This document shows positions 34,630 to 39,802 of a DNA stretch of 39,802 bases, in pieces. How positions within the stretch are numbered: position 1 is the stretch's first letter; every line of letters begins with the position of its first letter. The notes beneath the pieces are model-generated. The model was not told where the DNA came from. It did no database searches and worked only from the letters and a program-made list of their open reading frames with translations. The DNA is from SAR202 cluster bacterium (GTDB lineage Bacteria > Chloroflexota > Dehalococcoidia > Lucifugimonadales > UBA1123), in NCBI GenBank assembly GCA_030752795.1, contig JASMDM010000004.1:1-39802 (forward strand). The letters are read 5' to 3'. Both the position numbers and the translations under genes were made by a program.

Positions 34630-36987
34630 ATGGTTTTCACACTGGAGAATCGCCGCGCTTCCGTTTTCAATATCGGGGACGGTGACGTCGGCGCGACAGA
34701 CGTCTCTCCCAGCGAACTCGAAGCGTTCGAAGACTACGATCTGATCTACCGAACTCTCTGCGCGATACTGTTCAACTTCGTGCCTACTTCCGGGCACCCG
34801 GGAGGCAGCATATCCGCCGGTCGGATGACTCATGGAATCATGTACAACCTGATGCGCTACGACCTGTCGGCTCCAGCAACTCCGGGCGAGGACATCTTGT
34901 GCTACGCGGCCGGCCACAAAGGGTTGGGCCTTTACGCGAACTCGGCGCTACGAAACGAGGTCGCTCGCGTTGCGGCGCCGGAGCTGCTGCCGCCCGACAA
35001 TGCGTCGCAGATGCGTCTCGAAGACCTGCTCGGTTACCGCCGCAATCCGACGCAAGACACCCCGCTATTCAAACAATTCGGCGTGCGAGCATTGGACGGG
35101 CATCCGACGCCCGCGGTGCCTTTCATTCCGTTGGCCACCGGCGCATCCGGAGTCGGAACCGGATCGGCGTTCGGCCTGGCGCTCGGAGCGCTGGACTATT
35201 ACGGCGCGGAGCACGCCCCCACGGTCCACGTCGTGGAGGGCGAAGGCGGCATGACCCCTGGCCGAGTCTCGGAGTCGTTGGCGATGGCGAGCGCTTCCGG
35301 ACTCAAGAACGTCGTGATGCACGTCGACTTCAACCAGGCTTCGATAGACTCCGATCAGGTTTGTCGCGAGGGCGATATACCCGGCGATTACGTTCAATGG
35401 ACGCCCGCGGAATTGCTTTATCTGCATGACTGGAACGTGATCTCGGTCGAAGACGGTCACGATTTCGGACAGGTCTTTGCGGCCCAGCGTCAATTGGCGT
35501 CCATCGACAACAACCAACCGACGGCGATCGTCTACAGGACGACGAAAGGGTGGCGATACGGCGTTGTCGGCAAGGCGTCACACGGAGCCGGCCACGGTTT
35601 CTGCTCGGACGGCTTCTACACGGCGATGGCGGAGTTCGAGAACCGTTTTGGCGTCGATTTTCCGCGCCACGAAGGCGGTTCGGACCCGGCTTCGGTCGAA
35701 CAGACCTACTGGGAGTACTTGTCGGTGATCCGCCGGTTGCTGGAATCGGAATCGCACATCGCGAAGACACTGGGGGCCAAACTCGGCGAGGCGCGCGAGG
35801 GCTTGCAAAACTTGAGCCGTCAACCTCGCGGCGGCGCCGGTGACATCGCCGCGATTTACGATCATTCACGCGTCGATCCTGAGACGCCACCGGAATCTCT
35901 GGCCAGCGAGCCCGGAACCGCGACAACCCTTCGCGGCACGCTCGGCAGCGTACTCGATGAGCTCAACAAGGAGAGCAACGGCGCGTTGTTCGTCGGAGCG
36001 GCCGATCTGGCGGATTCGACGTCAGTCGGCGGAGGCACGAAAAGCTTCCCTTCCGGGTACTTCCACGGCGCGAACAACCCGGAGTCGCGGCTTGTCTCGA
36101 TGGGCGGGATCAGCGAAGATGCCATCGGAGCCGTTCTGTCCGGTCTGTCCGGGTACGGGACGCATGTCGGCGTCGGTTCGTCATACGCCAGCTTCATCGC
36201 GGCCCTCCAGCACGTGGCGGTGCGTCTGCACGGCATCGGCAACACGGCGCGGAAGATGCGTACAGGAGAGCCGTTCAGGCCGTACGTCATGGTCTGCGCC
36301 CACGCGGGCTTCAAGACAGGCGAAGACGGACCCACCCACGCCGAGCCCCAAGCACTGCAACTGCTGCAAGGGAACTTCCCTCCGGGCATCGGCATCACGC
36401 TCACTCCCTGGGACCCCCAAGAGATCTGGCCGCTGCTGACGACGGCGTTGCAAGCGCGGCCCGCGTTTGTAGCCGTGTTCGTGACGCGGCCGTCGGAGCG
36501 GATCGTGGATCGGGCAGCTCTCGGTCTGACCAGTCCGGTGCAATCCGTCAACGGGGTGTACGCGCTCCGTAACGCCGACGCGTCCAAGCCGTCGGACGGC
36601 ACCCTCGTGCTCCAGGAGAGCGGATCGACATATGCTTTCGTCGAGGAAGCGCTGCCGGTGCTGGACGAACGCGACCGAAATCTGAACGTGTATTACGTGT
36701 CCAGCAGTGAGCTGTTCGACCGGCTCAGCGCACCGGAGCAGGACGCCATCTTCCCGACGGAGCATCGTCAGGAAGCGATGGCGATCTCCGGGTTTACGCA
36801 ACCGACGACATATCGGTGGATCACGTCTGAATTCGGGCGTGAGCACTCGCTCCACGGCTACGGCATGGGCCACTTTCCAGGCAGCGGACAGGCGCACGCG
36901 GTGTTGAGGGAAGCGCGGCTCGACGGCCCAAGCCAGGTCGAAGCGATCGAGAAATACGTCGCCGATCTCGCGCGGTCTCGAAGCTGA
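34630..36987 (+). CDS. Divergent transketolase-like thiamine diphosphate enzyme
   Basis: 785 residues from ATG 34630 (GAGAGG upstream), some 100 longer than classical transketolase. Order of parts: TSGHPGGSISAGRMT near residue 55 (the HPG motif), AAGHKGLGLYANSAL, GASGVGTGSAFGLALG, the cofactor motif HVVEGEGGMTPGRVSESLAMA then HVDFNQASIDS (GEG...N instead of GDG...N), and TTKGWRYGVVGKASHGAGH. Pyrimidine-domain motifs VSMGGISEDAIGAVLSGLSG (in place of REH-M-a) and VCAHAGFKTGEDGPTHAEPQ follow. The catalytic Glu of REHAM is shifted (Ser-Glu-Asp). It lies beside no sugar-phosphate gene, so a different acceptor, perhaps a pyruvate/ketose reaction in secondary metabolism, is conceivable. Specificity unknown. 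Confidence 0.75.
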   Translation: MVFTLENRRASVFNIGDGDVGATDVSPSELEAFEDYDLIYRTLCAILFNFVPTSGHPGGSISAGRMTHGIMYNLMRYDLSAPATPGEDILCYAAGHKGLGLYANSALRNEVARVAAPELLPPDNASQMRLEDLLGYRRNPTQDTPLFKQFGVRALDGHPTPAVPFIPLATGASGVGTGSAFGLALGALDYYGAEHAPTVHVVEGEGGMTPGRVSESLAMASASGLKNVVMHVDFNQASIDSDQVCREGDIPGDYVQWTPAELLYLHDWNVISVEDGHDFGQVFAAQRQLASIDNNQPTAIVYRTTKGWRYGVVGKASHGAGHGFCSDGFYTAMAEFENRFGVDFPRHEGGSDPASVEQTYWEYLSVIRRLLESESHIAKTLGAKLGEAREGLQNLSRQPRGGAGDIAAIYDHSRVDPETPPESLASEPGTATTLRGTLGSVLDELNKESNGALFVGAADLADSTSVGGGTKSFPSGYFHGANNPESRLVSMGGISEDAIGAVLSGLSGYGTHVGVGSSYASFIAALQHVAVRLHGIGNTARKMRTGEPFRPYVMVCAHAGFKTGEDGPTHAEPQALQLLQGNFPPGIGITLTPWDPQEIWPLLTTALQARPAFVAVFVTRPSERIVDRAALGLTSPVQSVNGVYALRNADASKPSDGTLVLQESGSTYAFVEEALPVLDERDRNLNVYYVSSSELFDRLSAPEQDAIFPTEHRQEAMAISGFTQPTTYRWITSEFGREHSLHGYGMGHFPGSGQAHAVLREARLDGPSQVEAIEKYVADLARSRS

Positions 36988-37019
36988 CGTCACAACCCGT
37001 GTCTTGGCGGTAGCGACCG

Positions 37020-38117
37020 CTAGAGCATTCCAGCTCGGTCCAAAGCGTCGGTTCGCCTCACGAGGCGGCGGGACCACTCGCTGACGTTGTGTTCGAATTC
37101 CGGTCCGATGAGTTCCTGAAGCGCGAACTGCGACCATAGCCCGGCGTTGATCGTGTAGGTCCGCGCGAGCTTTCGGTCGGCGAGCAGGTCAGCCAGAGAG
37201 TAGTCTGTGACCCCGTATTCGGTCAGTGCCTTGTAGTAGTCATGGACCAAGCTGTTGGTCTCGGCGAGCCAAGACTCGTCGTCAGGGAATGTGCGGTACT
37301 CCGGCACGATGTCCAGAAAACATGCGATGTCGAATCCGGGTCTCATCCTCGCCGCGAGCTGCCAGTCGAAAAGCGCCACGTCGTCGACGCTTGGTCCGTC
37401 GAAAGCGAAGTTGTTGATCCATGGGTCGCCGTGCACGAGCGTGACAGGAGGTCGCGACAGTCTCGACATGGCATCCGGCAGTTCGACCAGGGCGGACTCG
37501 ATGATCGTCGCTGCTCGGTCGTCCAGTCCGCCCGGAGCCTGCTCAGCAAGCCTGTCGAGCCACGACCGAATTCGACGCACGTAGGGCTCGATGCGGTTGC
37601 CCCAATCCAGCCACTGGCGCGCTGCTATCAGCGGGCTGTTCCACATCGTTGCGTGCAACTTGGCCAATGCCCGAACGGCTGCTTTCGCGTCTCCGACAGA
37701 CACACCCGGGTTGCCAAGTCGCATTCCCCCAAGATCCTCAATCAGCAACGCTCCGGCCGCCGCGCGGGGGTCGTACGCACTGAAGTAGCACCGGGGGGTA
37801 CGGATGCCGGCGTGGTTGGCGAGCTCCGAGTAGAAACGTGCTTCGATGACCGGCGAGCCCAACTCGATCATGATTCGCTGCCCATCCGTTTCACCCAATG
37901 GCGGCAGCTTCGCGATCAGCGAGCTCGCTGCGCCGGATTCGGAGCGATCGTAATCGAGAGACACCCTGTAGACGGATCCGCCCGATCCGCCGCCGATCGG
38001 TTCTGCGCGCACCGAGACGACTCGCGCGACGTCGATCACGCCGGCGTCGCGCAGACACGAGTCGACCCATGACGGTGTGATGTCATTCTTTGCGAAGGGC
38101 ATCTTCGCGTTCAGCAT
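37020..38117 (-). CDS. Aminoglycoside phosphotransferase/choline-kinase-like (EcKinase-like) protein
   Basis: 365 residues from ATG 38117 (AGGAAC upstream); a second ATG five codons on is possible. Kinase-like fold: GGGSGGSVYRVSLDY (nucleotide loop), SLIAKLPPLG (ATP-binding Lys), ARFYSELANHAGIRTPRCYF, LLIEDLGGM, RALAKLHATMW, the catalytic loop LVHGDPWINNFAF (HGDxxxxN) and VALFDWQLAARM (metal Asp). These match the APH family branch including ecdysteroid/choline-type kinases and DUF1679, which phosphorylate small-molecule hydroxyls. Acting on an antibiotic is not indicated. Convergent with the transketolase-like gene, 32 bp apart. Confidence 0.85.
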   Translation of the reverse strand: MLNAKMPFAKNDITPSWVDSCLRDAGVIDVARVVSVRAEPIGGGSGGSVYRVSLDYDRSESGAASSLIAKLPPLGETDGQRIMIELGSPVIEARFYSELANHAGIRTPRCYFSAYDPRAAAGALLIEDLGGMRLGNPGVSVGDAKAAVRALAKLHATMWNSPLIAARQWLDWGNRIEPYVRRIRSWLDRLAEQAPGGLDDRAATIIESALVELPDAMSRLSRPPVTLVHGDPWINNFAFDGPSVDDVALFDWQLAARMRPGFDIACFLDIVPEYRTFPDDESWLAETNSLVHDYYKALTEYGVTDYSLADLLADRKLARTYTINAGLWSQFALQELIGPEFEHNVSEWSRRLVRRTDALDRAGML

Positions 38118-38388
38118 CGAAACGTTCCTGGCCGCCAACGAGGTCCGGTGACGCCCGACCGGCGAAGTCGCATGTCTGGTGCATCGGTACACAGATGCTA
38201 CCTGAACTCGAGCGAAAATGTGCGAAGCTTTGGCGCCTTCGGTGCCGACGCTGTTGATGCGTAAAGGACCGGATTCAACCCGGGGTTGCAGATCGGAAGG
38301 AAGGATCCACGAACAGGGGGACATCACGGTCGCCAGGCCAAGAATTCAGATGAGGCGAGGCCGAACACGATCCCGGTCGTCGCCCTGT

Positions 38389-38970
38389 CTACTTGTAGAT
38401 CTCCAGATAGAACTGGCGGGAACATGTTTCGCAGATCGAATGACTGAAAACGGCGTCGGAGCGATCAGAAATGTAAGCCTCCAACTGATTCCAGTCACCT
38501 CGTTTATCTCTTATTCGCTTGCAGTGCGAGCAGATGGACAGCATGCCCTTCAGGGTCCGATTCTCTTTGATTTTGGATGTCAGTTCGGTAACGTCCTCAA
38601 TAGTTACCAGCGATAATAACGAGCTTGTCAGCGAACCCGTCTGCAACGGCGTGACCATCGCGTTTTGCATGCGATGGTCGCCTGTCCGTGTAGGCGCCGG
38701 TGTCAGATACTTGTGAACCCGAGATGAAAAGACCACCGGCGGCCCTCCCCCGAAGACGCTGCCGAGCCTTTCGGCGTACTGCGGTTCCGCCAGGTGAGGG
38801 AACATCTCGTAGATGTTCGAGCCCACGATTGAACTTTGGGGGACTCCTGTCCAATCCTCCAACTGGCGGTTCCAAAACACGACACTGAAGTCGTCTCTCA
38901 ATATCAGAATGCCCATCGGAACGTGGTCCAGCGCAACGAATTGCACGTCGGAGAGCACGGCTTCAGACAA
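38389..38970 (-). CDS. PAS-domain signalling protein with C-terminal Cys-rich motif
   Basis: 193 residues, starting at a TTG (or a nearby GTG), inside the end of the CheC frame (67 bp overlap). A PAS fold covers residues 5-130: VPMGILILRDDFSVVFWNRQLEDWTGV, IVGSNIYEMFPHL, VVFSSRVHKYL and LLSLVTIEDVTEL. The C-terminus ends with LSICSHCKRIRDKRGDWNQLEAYI and SHSICETCS; this CxxC-W-CxxC arrangement is a common ending of bacterial PAS and receiver proteins and probably binds zinc or senses redox. No histidine kinase or GGDEF domain is attached. Likely a sensory input for the adjacent CheC/receiver pair. Confidence 0.8.
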   Translation of the reverse strand: MSEAVLSDVQFVALDHVPMGILILRDDFSVVFWNRQLEDWTGVPQSSIVGSNIYEMFPHLAEPQYAERLGSVFGGGPPVVFSSRVHKYLTPAPTRTGDHRMQNAMVTPLQTGSLTSSLLSLVTIEDVTELTSKIKENRTLKGMLSICSHCKRIRDKRGDWNQLEAYISDRSDAVFSHSICETCSRQFYLEIYK

Positions 38971-39572
38971 TCTCGGCTTCCCCAGCTTGCTTGGATTGAA
39001 CTCAGCAGGTTGCCGAGGGACTTGCCTTCCAGCACCAGCAGAATGTCACCGTGGATCATGCAAGCCTCGACGGTGAAGCTGGCCCTGGCGAGCAGTATGT
39101 CGACATCGCGCTGGTTCCGATAGTCGCCCAGAACGGCTCCGATGTCGCCTTCGCCAAAAGACGGAATCGCGTAGTCGATCGGTTCGTTCAAGTAGTTGCC
39201 GATGGTGCCCATGACGCCGTTGATGATGATGTTTCCGACCTCGGTCAACACGCCGATTCTCACCGAGTCCAGGTCGCCATCGTTGTTCGTCTCTTGAACC
39301 AACACGTCCGCCAACGCGGCTGCACTGGCCGTCGGGAAGACGATGGCCGCGGCGCCGCAGAACTTCATCTTGACGCCCGCGATGTCGTTCCAACCCAACC
39401 GATCGATGTTTTCTTCGATCTCGGGAGGCGTGATCAATCTGACCTCGGGAACTTGAAGCGTGACATGGGCCTCGACGAGATCGTTGAGCATCCCGGATGC
39501 TCTGCTCTTTCCAATGTTGAGCATCCCTTGCAGGGCGTCGCTTTGTTCGGGAGGCAGTAGAGTAGTGCTCAC
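38904..39572 (-). CDS. CheC-family phosphatase-like chemotaxis protein
   Basis: 222 residues, GTG start overlapping the stop of the upstream receiver gene (GTGA). CheC proteins dephosphorylate CheY through two D/S-x3-E-x2-N motifs. Here the first copy is degraded (LQGMLNIGKSRASGML: Gln instead of Glu, Asn kept) and the second is intact (VLTEVGNIIINGVMG: Glu and Asn), so one active site may remain. Further: FPTASAAALADVLV and VEACMIHGDILLVLEG. The last 20 residues have no resemblance and run through the start of the PAS gene. No CheA, CheW or flagellar gene is visible, so it may serve a stand-alone response-regulator system. Confidence 0.75.
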   Translation of the reverse strand: MSTTLLPPEQSDALQGMLNIGKSRASGMLNDLVEAHVTLQVPEVRLITPPEIEENIDRLGWNDIAGVKMKFCGAAAIVFPTASAAALADVLVQETNNDGDLDSVRIGVLTEVGNIIINGVMGTIGNYLNEPIDYAIPSFGEGDIGAVLGDYRNQRDVDILLARASFTVEACMIHGDILLVLEGKSLGNLLSSIQASWGSRDCLKPCSPTCNSLRWTTFRWAF

Positions 39573-39802
39573 TTTGATACCTCAGCGGGGAGGCATTTGA
39601 CAGCCTGGCGCAGGACTTCGGGATCGGGCGGCTTGTTCAGCACCTTGCATGCGCGCCCAGCTCCAAGCGCTGTTTCCTCGTGCTGTCCTGTACGTCAGAC
39701 GTCAGGACGATGATGCACGGGCTGGACACTCAGTCTTTCATCGAGTCTAAAACGGCTGTGCCGGTCACGTTCGGCAGGAGCAGATCCATTACGACGAAAT
39801 CC
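39570..39802 (-). pseudogene. Response regulator receiver domain, partial, with in-frame TGA and one frameshift
   Basis: Cut by the window edge. The frame reads DFVVMDLLLPNVTGTAVLDS, with the phosphoacceptor Asp in VVMD, then MKD-stop-VSSPCIIVLTSDVQD, where the TGA is at 39730-39732 and the TSD carries the signalling Thr. After LELGAR the reading moves to the next frame, KVLNKPPDPEVLRQAVKCLP, which holds the conserved Lys in NKPP; one missing base in the GCGCGC run near 39648 explains it. The gene's TGA overlaps the CheC GTG (GTGA). Together receiver, CheC and PAS form one operon. Confidence 0.65.

Noticed and set aside
1-39802. Global reassignment of TAA/TAG to Tyr
   Set aside because: Many intact genes end properly at TAA or TAG (for example the FAD oxidoreductase, DUF1786, PGI, DAHP synthase), so a full code change is not tenable; only local readthrough or error remains.
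1-39802. CRISPR array, tRNA, rRNA or riboswitch
   Set aside because: No regularly spaced repeats, cloverleaf-like sequences or conserved aptamer blocks were seen by eye; a covariance-model scan would be needed to be sure.

Overview
The window is about 40 kb of moderately GC-rich bacterial DNA (roughly 55-60% GC by eye). Gene content (LLM flavin oxidoreductase, RraA-type aldolase, ACMSD-like amidohydrolase, DUF1786 protein, a PGI like that of Tal-Pgi fusions, and a CydA-like respiratory protein with c-type cytochrome and cupredoxins) best fits an uncultivated Chloroflexota of the SAR202/Dehalococcoidia type. That placement is inference: no rRNA, tRNA or CRISPR array was seen.

Layout. 1-340: 3' end of an IS3-type transposase. 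355-6551: a minus-strand catabolic run (FAD amine oxidase, DUF1786, methyltransferase, broken YdeI-like gene, DapA/NanA-type aldolase, beta-propeller lactonase). 6884-9018: an AT-richer island holding a long prokaryotic Argonaute (pAgo) split by two in-frame stops and four frameshifts, yet with all four PIWI catalytic acids. 9196-9708: a C-GCAxxG-C-C redox protein with an in-frame TGA at its first conserved Cys, followed by a hairpin with the geometry of a bacterial SECIS, so a candidate selenoprotein. 9791-11148: a broken secreted metzincin. 11681-15218: NHL-repeat protein, MBL hydrolase, VOC protein, amidohydrolase. 15737-23762: a sugar-phosphate cluster (transketolase, PGI, HAD phosphatase, gnd, zwf, NAD(P)HX epimerase), followed by a convergent DAHP synthase. 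25160-27788: GNAT, small basic protein, RraA, LLM. 28261-34266: a respiratory cluster (cupredoxin lipoprotein, CydA-like protein, membrane cytochrome c, small membrane protein, second cupredoxin, SCO, TlpA). 34630-36987: a divergent transketolase-like protein. 37020-39802: a phosphotransferase, then a signalling unit (receiver, CheC, PAS).

The first transketolase, gnd and zwf supply oxidative and non-oxidative pentose phosphate steps, with PGI joining them to glycolysis; erythrose 4-phosphate from this route is a substrate of the DAHP synthase. The lactonase-family gene at 5.4-6.5 kb may supply the missing 6-phosphogluconolactonase step. SCO and TlpA are copper/thiol maturation factors and fit the neighbouring cupredoxins and cytochrome c.

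The strangest property is genome-wide: many otherwise well-conserved genes carry a single in-frame stop or a -1 frameshift. Nearly all in-frame TAA/TAG codons fall where Tyr is expected, including the Tyr of the Argonaute MID 5'-phosphate motif and a conserved Tyr in a formate/nitrite transporter remnant. The frameshifts all behave like single-base losses. Sequence error, real decay and stop-codon readthrough are all possible; raw reads would decide.
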